DNA from: Fredinandcohnia onubensis
GTDB taxonomy: Bacteria > Bacillota > Bacilli > Bacillales > Bacillaceae_L
NCBI RefSeq assembly: GCF_002734215.1
Contig: NZ_NSEB01000022.1
Location: 1 to 64,000 of the forward strand
Reading direction: 5' to 3'
DNA: 64,000 nucleotides
Under the pieces are notes generated by a model. It was given only the letters and a program-made list of their open reading frames with translations, made no database searches and was not told where the DNA came from. Shown piece by piece: positions 56,505 through 64,000 of this stretch; within the stretch, counting starts at the first letter, position 1; each line of letters starts with the position of its first letter. The position numbers were made by a program, and so were the translations under genes.

Positions 56505-57935
56505 TTAAGAACTTTTCATTTGAGAACGAATTCTCGGATTCAATAATGCGTAGATAATATCAACCACAAGGTTTACAAGAGAAATTGTAATTGCAATGTA
56601 GACAACCCCACCTAAAATCGATGGAATGTCCGGAACAAATTGTTTATCGACTATATAGCTTCCTAGGCCACTAATATTGAAGACCTTCTCGGTAACAGCA
56701 GCCCCGCCGAGCATTCCGCCAAACTGTAAGCCCATCACAGTAATAATTGGAATCATTGCATTCCTTAGAGCATGCTGGATTAGAATCTTTCTAGGGCTTA
56801 ACCCCTTCGCCTTCGCAGTTACTATGTAGTCTTCATTAATCACTTCAAGGATCGATGAACGTGTCATCCGAGCAATCGATGCTGTCAATCCTGTTCCAAG
56901 GACGATGATCGGCATAATAATAGATAACCAATCACCTGGTGAATAGGTTGCGGGCAACAAATTCCACTTAATGGAGAAGTTCAGTATAAAAACTAAACCT
57001 TGCCAAAAATTAGGAATCGACAAACCAATTAATGCGATAAACATAAAACTATAATCCCAGATGGAATTTCGTTTCGCGGCAGAAATTATTCCGATTGGTA
57101 TCGCCAAGACGATAGCCATCACCAAGGAAAATACAGCAATTATTAAAGTAATCGGAAATTTATTCGCAATACTTGTTGCTATATCCTCATTACCTGTATA
57201 GGAAAATCCTAGATCAAAGGTGATAATTCCTTTTACAGCATTTGCTAGCTGCACCAAATACGGTTGATCTAGACCGTATTGACGATTAAATTCATTTCGC
57301 TGATCCATTGTAGCGGCTTCACCTAAAATGTTCGCAGCTGGATCTGACGGTGAAAAATATAAAATGGTAAAGACGAAGATTGCTACCGATATAATGACGA
57401 ATATCGTCATCACAAGCCGTTCAAAAATATATCGAAGAATCATTTTGGAATAGATCCATAAGAACAAATACATCAGGATACCCGGAATAAAACTAACCCA
57501 AACAAAGGTTGTTTTATGTAAACATTCCCCAAAGAATTGCAGATAAGTAGAATCTTTGATGTTTTTCTCTGACAAAGTAGCTTTAGCCATTTCCTCAGCT
57601 TGTTCATCTGCTAGCTTACTAGCTTCGTCACGCATCTCTTTCTTATCTATAGGTTTATTAAAATAGTGCATTTTACTTTTGTATTGATCTTCATAACGCT
57701 CAATCCACGTACCGTATGTAGATGATTGTTGAATCGCTTCTATCTCTTTTTGAAGTTGCTGCTTATAGGATGAATTTTTATATTTAAATTGATAAAATAG
57801 CCAAGTCATCAAATGAACAGGAAGTCCAAGCAGGATAAATACGAACTTTAGTAAAGGTTGGGTAATCACTCCAAGATAATATTTTTCAAAACTAAACCGT
57901 GTTTGTTCATTTGTTTGATCCTTTTCTGAAAGCAA
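56505..57935 (-). CDS. Oligopeptide-type permease, OppB-like with extended N-terminus
   Basis: This 476-residue permease is about 160 residues longer than ordinary OppB/DppB. The usual permease begins near residue 170 (YIFERLVMTIFVIISVAIFVFTILYFSPSDPA) and contains EVINEDYIVTAKAKGLSPRKILIQHALRNA. The extension has a hydrophobic span, a charged cytosolic-type segment with E/K-rich helices (KQQLQKEIEAIQQSS...DEQAEEMAKATLSEK) and a further span. Translation probably starts at TTG after GAGGGGGGG. It is the first gene of the leftward operon. Confidence 0.88.
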   Translation of the reverse strand: MLSEKDQTNEQTRFSFEKYYLGVITQPLLKFVFILLGLPVHLMTWLFYQFKYKNSSYKQQLQKEIEAIQQSSTYGTWIERYEDQYKSKMHYFNKPIDKKEMRDEASKLADEQAEEMAKATLSEKNIKDSTYLQFFGECLHKTTFVWVSFIPGILMYLFLWIYSKMILRYIFERLVMTIFVIISVAIFVFTILYFSPSDPAANILGEAATMDQRNEFNRQYGLDQPYLVQLANAVKGIITFDLGFSYTGNEDIATSIANKFPITLIIAVFSLVMAIVLAIPIGIISAAKRNSIWDYSFMFIALIGLSIPNFWQGLVFILNFSIKWNLLPATYSPGDWLSIIMPIIVLGTGLTASIARMTRSSILEVINEDYIVTAKAKGLSPRKILIQHALRNAMIPIITVMGLQFGGMLGGAAVTEKVFNISGLGSYIVDKQFVPDIPSILGGVVYIAITISLVNLVVDIIYALLNPRIRSQMKSS

Positions 57936-58095
57936 ATAATCCCCCCCTCTTTCGAAAAATTCTTATCGTTGATTATTCCTAGTGGTTTAGTGTATATTAA
58001 AACCTGTAACAGAAATAAAGTATAGTGATGATATGAAAAGATGTCAACTTATAAAAATTAAAATATATTTTTACTAGAAATAGAGGCAATTCAAT

Positions 58096-59817
58096 ATGGA
58101 AAAATTATTAACAGTCAACAATGTGCATATCTCTTTCCTTTCTAATAATGAAGTCTTCGAAGCTGTCAAAGGCGTTACATTTGATGTCCGCAAAGGGGAA
58201 ACACTTGGTATTGTCGGAGAATCCGGTTCTGGGAAAAGTGTAACTGCAAGGTCGATTATGCAGCTGCTCCCTTCTCCACCAGCATTAATGACAGAAGGCT
58301 CAATTGAATTTGATGGTAAACCAATCTCTACTTTTACAGATAGTGAAATGGAAAAAATCCGCGGAAAAGAAATCAGTATGATTTTCCAGGACCCGATGTC
58401 GTCATTAAACCCGACTATTAAAGTCGGGAAACAAATCGATGAAGTTTTAATCAAACATCAAGGTCTTTCAGCAAAAGATGCCAGACAAGAGTCTATTGAA
58501 ATGCTGCATTTAGTCGGTATTAAAAATCCTGAAGAACGATACAATCAATATCCGCATGAGTTTTCAGGAGGTATGAGGCAACGGGCCATGATTGCCATGG
58601 CACTCGCCTGCCGGCCAAAGCTATTGATTGCCGATGAACCGACAACGGCCCTCGACGTAACGATTCAGGCACAGATTTTACGTTTAATGAAAAAAATGCA
58701 AAAGCAGTTTGGCACATCCATTATCTTAATCACCCATGATTTAGGGGTCGTTGCCGGGATGTGCGACCGGGTTGTTGTCATGAAAAAAGGGGAAATCGTT
58801 GAAAGAAATACCACGGAGAAGATTTTCTCCTCGCCAAATCATCCTTATACAAAAAAACTGTTGAATGCCCTGCCTCGGCTAGATGAAAAGAAACATCCTA
58901 AGGGCGAGATTGACCTCCCAGAAGATATCAATCCGAACCGTCCGTTAATTGAGGTAAGGAAATTAAAACAAGTCTATCCACTTGGTGGTGGAAAAACATT
59001 AAAAGCAGTGGACTCAATTAGTTTTTCAATACATGCAGGTGAAACACTGGGGCTCGTTGGAGAATCCGGATCCGGAAAATCGACAACAGGAAGATTGCTA
59101 TTGCGTTTGCAGGATGCAACGGAAGGGGAAATTCTTTATAAGGGGATGGCGATCAATCGGTTAAATAAGAAACAACTGAAGCAATTGCGTAAGGAAATCC
59201 AAATTATTTTCCAAGATCCTTATGCTTCACTCAATCCACGAATGAAGGTTCTGGATATTATCGGACATTCCTTGGATATTCATCATTTAGTGAAGAACAA
59301 AGCAGAGCGTAAGGCACGGGTTGAGGAGTTATTAGAGCTTGTAGGTTTAGATAAAGAACATGCGGACAGATTCCCTCATGAATTTTCAGGCGGTCAACGG
59401 CAACGGATCGGAATCGCTCGGGCACTTGCAGTTAACCCGAAATTCATTGTATGTGATGAACCATTATCTGCATTGGATGTATCCTTGCAAGCACAAATCG
59501 TGGACTTATTAAAAGACTTGCAGAAAAAGCTAGGGCTAACCTACTTATTTATCGCTCATGATCTTTCAATGGTCAAACACATCAGCGACCGTGTAGCAGT
59601 TATGAATGCCGGAAAAATTATTGAACTTGCCGAAAGTGAAGAGCTTTACAGTGACCCGCTTCATCCGTACACGAAATCGCTGATAGCGACCATTCCAGTT
59701 CCAGACCCCGCAGTCGAGACGAATAAACTAAAGCAAGAAATACCGGAAATGCCTCGTTTTGATTTCAGTCAAAATGAATTGCAGGAAGTAAAGCCTGGGC
59801 ATTTTGTGTTGAAATAA
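58096..59817 (+). CDS. Fused OppD-OppF ABC ATPase
   Basis: This 573-residue protein joins two oligopeptide-type ATPases in one chain. Each half has Walker A GESGSGKS, a signature (FSGGMRQRAM and FSGGQRQRIG), Walker B (LLIADEPT and FIVCDEPL) and the switch His (ITHDLG and IAHDLS). An Opp-type Pro-rich C-terminal segment follows the first half (NHPYTKKLLNALPR), and another ends the second. It is divergently transcribed from the permease-binding protein operon across a 160-bp region and should power that transporter. Confidence 0.95.
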   Translation: MEKLLTVNNVHISFLSNNEVFEAVKGVTFDVRKGETLGIVGESGSGKSVTARSIMQLLPSPPALMTEGSIEFDGKPISTFTDSEMEKIRGKEISMIFQDPMSSLNPTIKVGKQIDEVLIKHQGLSAKDARQESIEMLHLVGIKNPEERYNQYPHEFSGGMRQRAMIAMALACRPKLLIADEPTTALDVTIQAQILRLMKKMQKQFGTSIILITHDLGVVAGMCDRVVVMKKGEIVERNTTEKIFSSPNHPYTKKLLNALPRLDEKKHPKGEIDLPEDINPNRPLIEVRKLKQVYPLGGGKTLKAVDSISFSIHAGETLGLVGESGSGKSTTGRLLLRLQDATEGEILYKGMAINRLNKKQLKQLRKEIQIIFQDPYASLNPRMKVLDIIGHSLDIHHLVKNKAERKARVEELLELVGLDKEHADRFPHEFSGGQRQRIGIARALAVNPKFIVCDEPLSALDVSLQAQIVDLLKDLQKKLGLTYLFIAHDLSMVKHISDRVAVMNAGKIIELAESEELYSDPLHPYTKSLIATIPVPDPAVETNKLKQEIPEMPRFDFSQNELQEVKPGHFVLK

Positions 59818-59823
59818 TAATTT

Positions 59824-59882
59824 GGCCTGTTTCTATTATAGGAACAGGCCATTTCAGTGGCCATTTCAGTGGCCATTTCAGT
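59824..59882 (+). repeat. Terminator followed by three 12-bp tandem repeats
   Basis: GGCCTGTT..AACAGGCC (59824-59850) ends the fused ATPase gene. Its last bases begin three perfect copies of GGCCATTTCAGT (59847-59882), which run directly into copy C of the 57-bp element. Confidence 0.85.
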
Positions 59883-59937
59883 CACAGTGACGCCCCGAAA
59901 ATTCTTGTTTCACAAAATAGTTCCACGAGTAGTGATA
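59881..59937 (+). repeat. 57-bp element, copy C
   Basis: GTCACAGTGACGCCCCGAAA, ATTCTTGTTTCACAAAATAG and TTCCACGAGTAGTGATA match copies A and B with a few changes, in the same orientation. Confidence 0.88.
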
Positions 59938-60094
59938 GGCATTAAGAATGAATCCATTCAGTATTCCACCAATTGGCAATAAAATCATTTTAATATATAA
60001 AGAGGTTTGAGCTGATAGATCCATCCCAAAATGTAGTACGTGCAAAAAGGTATTAAGCAACTAAATTCCAAAGTGTTTTCTATTGTTAAAGATT

Positions 60095-60110
60095 ATGATA
60101 ACGTTATCAA
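60095..60110. promoter_or_regulatory. Perfect cre site
   Basis: ATGATAACGTTATCAA matches every position of the CcpA consensus. Its core GATAACGTTATC is a perfect palindrome. It lies 38 bp before the UPF0303 gene start. A dedicated LacI-family repressor could also bind here. Confidence 0.75.
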
Positions 60111-60147
60111 TAAGATTCTAAAAAAAGCTAAGGGGTATGGTGTTAAC

Positions 60148-60621
60148 ATGGATAAAGCTTTAACAAGTTTGATGAGTGAAGTACAACAGCAGGAAGCGGA
60201 GTTAATTTTTGATTCTTTTACAAGTGACGATGCTATGGAAATTGGAACTCGTCTTTACCAAAAAGCTAAGCAGGAGAATTTAAAGATAGGGGTTAATATT
60301 TCTGTGAACAGACGGCAACTTTTCCACTGCTCATTAGACGGGGCGACTCCTGATAATGATAACTGGCTAAGAAGAAAAGAAAATGTGGTTTACCGCTTTT
60401 TTAAAAGTTCCTATCAAATGTCTCTTTTAATGAAAATAAGGGAGCAAGACTTATGTCAGAGATTTGCATTACAATCTCATGACTATGCTGAATCCGGCGG
60501 ATCATTTCCCATTACTTTAAAATCAACGGGTGTCATCGGTGCTATAACAGTATCAGGGTTAGCACCGGAAGAGGATCATGCAATGGTTGTCAGCGCCATT
60601 CAAGAATATTTGCAAAAATAA
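60148..60621 (+). CDS. UPF0303 / HbpS-GlcG-like protein
   Basis: This protein of about 157 residues has the heme-degrading/HbpS-like fold of the UPF0303 group. Segments include FDSFTSDDAMEIGTRLYQKAKQENLKIGVNISVNRRQLFHCSLDG (read in parts), the family's WLRRKENVVYRFFKSSY region and a late ALQSHDYAESGGSFPI..GAITVSGL block. Some relatives bind haem or degradation products, and others sit in sugar-acid pathways. The start is taken at the ATG at 60148; upstream in-frame codons lie in the cre region. It is a single gene followed by a bidirectional terminator (60663-60705). Confidence 0.78.
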   Translation: MDKALTSLMSEVQQQEAELIFDSFTSDDAMEIGTRLYQKAKQENLKIGVNISVNRRQLFHCSLDGATPDNDNWLRRKENVVYRFFKSSYQMSLLMKIREQDLCQRFALQSHDYAESGGSFPITLKSTGVIGAITVSGLAPEEDHAMVVSAIQEYLQK

Positions 60622-60662
60622 AGATTCTACAGGTACTTGCATCATTTATTTATAGATAGAGT

Positions 60663-60705
60663 AACACCTTTCTAATCAAGCGTTTGAATAGAAAGGTGTT
60701 TTATA
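60663..60705. terminator. Bidirectional terminator
   Basis: AACACCTTTCTA and TAGAAAGGTGTT form a perfect 12-bp stem with a T-rich run on the plus strand. It separates the convergent UPF0303 and Bcr/CflA genes. Confidence 0.85.
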
Positions 60706-60728
60706 TTCCATATACTTTATCCATTACA

Positions 60729-61961
60729 TTAAAGACTATTATTATTGATTACTTGTTTTGAAGAATTTACCTTTAAAGTTGATTTTCTTACTAATACAAA
60801 ATAGGATAAAAACGCCATAAAGCTTGCTGAAAAGATAATGATTCCCATTGGAATGGCTGTATATTCTCCTGCTATTCCGACCAGTGGAGCTGTTAACGAT
60901 CCGAGTAAAAATGGCAAAACACCTAATAGTGCAGATGCACTTCCTGCAATATGTCCCTTTGTTTCCATTGCCAAAGAAAAAGACGATGTGCCAATAATAC
61001 TTATGGAAGTTACGATAAAGAAAATAGGAATAGCTACAGCAACTAATGGTGCCTTTAATAGAATAGCTATTAGCAATAATATAGCACCGCTATTAGAAAT
61101 AAATAAACCTATCTTTAAAAAAGATCTCTCCGAAAAAACCGTTAATCGACCTACAGTTTGGGTACCAATGATTAATCCAATACCATTTATACCAAATAAC
61201 AAACTAAATACTTGAGGAGATACGCCATAAATATTTTGATAGACAAAAGATATACCGGATACATAAGCAAAGATTCCAGCAACAATAAAACCTTGTGTAA
61301 AAGCATAACCTGCAAATTCTCGGTCCTTTAATAAAGCTCCAAAATTCCTAACTACTTGAGTAAAATTGCTTGGTACACGCTTTTCAATAGGCAAAGTTTC
61401 TTCCAATTTAAAGGAAACTACTAGAATTAAAGCCATACCAATAACAGCTAAAACAAGGAAAACACCTTTCCAATCTGCAAAAGCGAGGATAGCACCTCCT
61501 GTTATCGGTGCGATAATCGGGCCAAGATTGCCGATCAACATCAACGTAGCAAAAAACTTCGTTAGTTCTTTTCCGCTGTAGAGGTCTCGAACAACCGCTC
61601 TCGAAATGACAATTCCACCTGCAGCTGCAAAACCTTGAACAAATCGGGAAACAATAAACGTATAGATATTTGGTGCTATCGCACATGCCAACGATGATAG
61701 TAAATACAAGCTGAGAAAAATAAGCAATGGTTTACGACGCCCCTGCACATCACTCATTGGTCCTATGATTAACTGCCCCAAGCCCAACCCTAACAAGCAA
61801 GTGGTTAAACTAATTTGAACTAAAGAAGCATTTGTATGAAAATCATTCACAATAGTTGGAAAAGAAGGCAAATACGTATCTATTGTAAATGGACCCAAAA
61901 TTGAAAGGCATCCCAGAAGAAAAGCAACCTGTAATCGTTTCTTTTTTGTTAATGTATTCAT
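60729..61961 (-). CDS. Bcr/CflA-family drug efflux MFS transporter
   Basis: This 410-residue MFS protein has 12 hydrophobic spans. Family marks are LGPFTIDTYLPSFPTI at the N-terminus, LGQLIIGPMSDVQGRRKPL (MFS motif A) and the drug/H+ antiporter motif C-like LIGNLGPIIAPITGG. Bcr/CflA pumps export bicyclomycin, chloramphenicol, florfenicol and other compounds by proton exchange. The substrate here is unknown. It is a single-gene unit. Confidence 0.92.
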   Translation of the reverse strand: MNTLTKKKRLQVAFLLGCLSILGPFTIDTYLPSFPTIVNDFHTNASLVQISLTTCLLGLGLGQLIIGPMSDVQGRRKPLLIFLSLYLLSSLACAIAPNIYTFIVSRFVQGFAAAGGIVISRAVVRDLYSGKELTKFFATLMLIGNLGPIIAPITGGAILAFADWKGVFLVLAVIGMALILVVSFKLEETLPIEKRVPSNFTQVVRNFGALLKDREFAGYAFTQGFIVAGIFAYVSGISFVYQNIYGVSPQVFSLLFGINGIGLIIGTQTVGRLTVFSERSFLKIGLFISNSGAILLLIAILLKAPLVAVAIPIFFIVTSISIIGTSSFSLAMETKGHIAGSASALLGVLPFLLGSLTAPLVGIAGEYTAIPMGIIIFSASFMAFLSYFVLVRKSTLKVNSSKQVINNNSL

Positions 61962-62135
61962 GTCTTAACGCCTTTCTACATAGAATTTTCTATTAACCTT
62001 TCAAATTAACAGCTATTAAAATATTTATTAAGTAGGATGAATAGGTAAATGGTTATTGTTGAAAGGAAAATTAAATTATTCACCTATTGTATAACGTTAG
62101 AATGAATTTTTCACTAATAATTCCATTTTCTTTTG

Positions 62136-62162
62136 AAGGGACGGAGGGACAGGTGTTCCCAA
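62136..62162. repeat. Fragment of a GGGACGGAGGGACAGGTG repeat
   Basis: AGGGACGGAGGGACAGGTGT lies next to the truA stop. As I recall, strings of this kind recur between genes in many Bacillaceae. No partner arm is present, so it is probably a truncated palindrome. Confidence 0.35.
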
Positions 62163-62164
62163 AG

Positions 62165-62902
62165 TTAAAAACCAACCTTCTCCAAATACAACCCTTCCGC
62201 TTCCGCCATACGACCTGTTTGAATTCTTTCTTTTGATTCCAGAATACTTGGTATTGCAGCAGCGTCTTTTTCTCCTAATCCAACTTCAATTAGCGTGCCT
62301 ACAATTTTCCTCACCATATTGTAAAGAAAGCCATTGCCTCGTACACTAATTTCGATAAAGCCCGCATTTTCATTGATCTCAAGCAAGTATATTTCACGCA
62401 CCATGGACTTTTTCTTCGACTTTGCGTTGGAATAGGAGGTAAAGTCATGCTTCCCTAGAAAAAAGTGAGATGCTTTTCTCATTTTTTCGATATCGAGCTT
62501 TTCTTCCACATGCATACTGTACTTTCGCATGAAGGGATGTGTATATTGCTCGTTCCAAATCTTATACAAATAGGTTTTATCCTTCGCATTATAGCGTGCA
62601 TGAAAACGATCATGAATTAACGTAACATCCACAACGCTAATATCATTGGGAAGATATCTATTTAAATAATGCTTAACTTCATCTTCCGTTGCATTTTTTT
62701 GCATCTTAAAATTAGCGATTTGGGCAAGAGCGTGTACACCTGCATCGGTTCTTCCAGATCCAATAATTTCAATCTTTTCTCCTGCCAACTCTGTTAATAC
62801 ATTTTCAATTTTCCCTTGAATCGTATTGTCACTATTACTAAGTCGCTGCCAACCCTTGTAACGGCCACCATCATACTGAATCGTTAATTTATAATTGTTC
62901 AT
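62165..62902 (-). CDS. truA: tRNA pseudouridine synthase A
   Basis: This 245-residue enzyme converts uridines 38-40 of tRNA anticodon stems to pseudouridine. The catalytic aspartate lies in GSGRTDAGVHALAQ. Other TruA features are YDGGRYKGWQ, the ARYNAKDKTYLYKI segment and a late GNGFLYNMVRKIVGTL. Bacilli often carry a ribosomal-cluster truA plus a second copy. The isolated location suggests this is the second copy, which cannot be proven here. It follows the NIF3-family gene by 42 bp. Confidence 0.94.
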   Translation of the reverse strand: MNNYKLTIQYDGGRYKGWQRLSNSDNTIQGKIENVLTELAGEKIEIIGSGRTDAGVHALAQIANFKMQKNATEDEVKHYLNRYLPNDISVVDVTLIHDRFHARYNAKDKTYLYKIWNEQYTHPFMRKYSMHVEEKLDIEKMRKASHFFLGKHDFTSYSNAKSKKKSMVREIYLLEINENAGFIEISVRGNGFLYNMVRKIVGTLIEVGLGEKDAAAIPSILESKERIQTGRMAEAEGLYLEKVGF

Positions 62903-62944
62903 TGCTTTCTCCTTAAGTTCTACGTATTTCTCTGTTATTATAGC

Positions 62945-63706
62945 TTACTTTATATTCGCTTCATAATGCTCTTCATTTAGTCTTACTACTTCAAGTTCTT
63001 TTATATTCTCTTTCAATTTCAATGCTAAACTTTCAATTCCAAAGAATTCTGTAAAAGTATGACTCCCAATGATAAGATTTATCCCTTTAAACTGCGCATA
63101 TTGAATCGTATACAAATTACATTCACCTGTAATGTATACATCACACTTATTTTCAACTGCTTCCTTGAGGCAAGCAGTTGGTGCTCCATTTCCACAGACT
63201 AAGCCCACTCGCTTTATCTTATTGTCGTTAAACTGCCAAGAGTTTACTGGTTCTCCAAGTAGACTTTCAATATTTTTTACTAATTCATCAAATTCAACTT
63301 CCTGATCATATTCTGCAATTCTACCAAAATATAAACCTTCCCATTCATGGGTTCTTTTAACAATTTCTAAATTTAACTTATTTAATAAACTATCATTTGT
63401 TCCAAAGTTACAGTCATCCAGTGGCAAGTGGTTATAATAGTGACTTATCCCATACTCCGCTAGTTTTTCAATGCATGCCTCTCTTAATCCATATATCTCA
63501 TCCCATGCATCGTGGTGTGTCACCATCATATCAACACCATGAATTCTTGCTTCCTCTATCGTTTCAAGCGTTAGGTTAACACAGTACCCTACTTTTTTTA
63601 CTTTTATATCAGCTTGGTATGTAATCCCAGATTCACTAAAATAAATTTCCTTATTTGATATATTAAAAAGGTCATTAATTCGTTCAACAATATAGGAAAC
63701 ATCCAT
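62945..63706 (-). CDS. NIF3-family (Nif3-like dinuclear metal centre) protein
   Basis: This 253-residue protein matches the NIF3/YqfO-type fold. Putative metal ligands are in MMVTHHDAWDE (usually THHP), YNHLPLDDCNFGTND and a late GSHTFTEFFGIESL. Members form hexameric rings with two metals per subunit; the biochemical role is unsettled, though a GTP cyclohydrolase-like or regulatory function has been proposed. It is shorter than YqfO because the inserted PII-like domain is absent. It lies just upstream of truA on the same strand. Confidence 0.87.
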   Translation of the reverse strand: MDVSYIVERINDLFNISNKEIYFSESGITYQADIKVKKVGYCVNLTLETIEEARIHGVDMMVTHHDAWDEIYGLREACIEKLAEYGISHYYNHLPLDDCNFGTNDSLLNKLNLEIVKRTHEWEGLYFGRIAEYDQEVEFDELVKNIESLLGEPVNSWQFNDNKIKRVGLVCGNGAPTACLKEAVENKCDVYITGECNLYTIQYAQFKGINLIIGSHTFTEFFGIESLALKLKENIKELEVVRLNEEHYEANIK

Positions 63707-63880
63707 GTATTTACCTCCACGTTTTCATCATGTTTTGCCTTTAACTCTTATTATTGCCTTGGTTGTAATTTGAATTTTTCTAAGTTCTTATCCCTTAGCC
63801 ATTTTATCATATCCATATATTTCCTAGACGAAAACAATGAAATATATTCTTTCTAAAAACTCAAAGCTATCATGAACAGG

Positions 63881-63928
63881 GGCCTGTCCCCCAGTGCGCT
63901 AACGCTTTAGTTCGATGGGGGTCAGGCA
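63881..63928. repeat. REP-like palindrome
   Basis: GCCTGTCCCCC..GGGGGTCAGGC arms enclose AGTGCGCTAACGCTTTAGTTC. The core is shared with 51248-51297 (AGTGCGGTAATGCTTTACCG). It lies in the 294-bp gene-free end of the window. Confidence 0.75.
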
Positions 63929-63963
63929 CTGACATTTCCAAATTGATTTTCTATTGAACAGAA

Positions 63964-64000
63964 AAGAAAAATTCCCGGTTTCCTTATGAGGAAAAACCGG
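63964..64000 (-). terminator. Terminator of a leftward gene beyond the window
   Basis: On the minus strand CCGGTTTTTCCT-CATA-AGGAAACCGGG is followed by AATTTTTCTTTT. The gene it ends lies to the right, outside the window. Confidence 0.75.

Noticed and set aside
57936-57965. CodY-like sequence (AATTTTTCGAAAGAG) before the Opp-type permease genes
   Set aside because: It differs from the CodY consensus at about five of 15 positions, too many to support a site.

Overview
The window is about 64 kb of low-GC DNA from an endospore-former of the family Bacillaceae (Bacillus sensu lato). The indications are strong AAGGAGG ribosome binding sites with several TTG starts, a SAM-I (S-box) riboswitch, CcpA (cre) sites, HutP-type UAG triplets, PhoP-type boxes, and proteins that closely resemble Bacillus MalA, MelA, Hut, Ars and MetNIQ. 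No tRNA, rRNA, CRISPR array, prophage or intact insertion sequence was seen. The window looks like an accessory metabolic region of a chromosome.

Layout, left to right. 0-5 kb: a PAS-GGDEF-EAL cyclic-di-GMP protein, a short UvrA-like ATPase and a gamma-carbonic anhydrase. 5-10.6 kb: an S-box-controlled methionine/sulfur operon (metN-metI-metQ, a flavin monooxygenase, an aldo/keto reductase). 10.7-14.6 kb: a maltose operon (malA, malP, RpiR-type regulator) with a cre in the malP promoter. 14.7-20.7 kb: hutHUIG for histidine breakdown, with a leader carrying two sets of UAG triplets and an attenuator, but no hutP or hutM nearby. 20.7-25.4 kb: a small membrane protein, a two-component system and an MMPL exporter. 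25.4-26.1 kb: a 52-bp tandem repeat array. 26-28 kb: L-aspartate dehydrogenase-like and tRNA-dihydrouridine synthase genes. 28.4-31.3 kb: arsRBC plus an ArsN1-like acetyltransferase.

31.5-36.1 kb: a probable catabolic cluster for an amide or N-heterocycle (creatininase family, GPH symporter, AraC regulator, cytosine-deaminase-like amidohydrolase). 36.1-39.7 kb: two gene remnants, an FG/Y-rich protein, speG, an unknown protein and a DUF1456 protein. 40-45 kb: a solute-binding lipoprotein directly followed by melA without permeases, then a secreted beta-propeller protein. 45-51 kb: an oxidoreductase and a phosphate-type module (HupE-like, secreted PHP phosphoesterase, PhoX-like phosphatase) with two Pho boxes in one divergent intergenic region. 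51-53 kb: RidA, a small gene broken by a stop codon, and a possible coat-associated protein.

53-60 kb is the most unusual part: an oligopeptide-type ABC transporter whose binding protein appears circularly permuted, whose two permeases carry long N-terminal extensions, and whose two ATPases are fused and divergently transcribed. The window ends with a UPF0303/HbpS-like gene under a perfect cre, a Bcr/CflA efflux pump, a TruA pseudouridine synthase and a NIF3-family protein.

Several non-coding repeat families lie between the modules: a 57-bp element starting GTCACAGTGACG (three full and two partial copies, all in one orientation), REP-like palindromes with an AGTGCG..AA.GCTTTA core, a multi-hairpin element inside the hut operon, and a duplicated gene-end/terminator segment.
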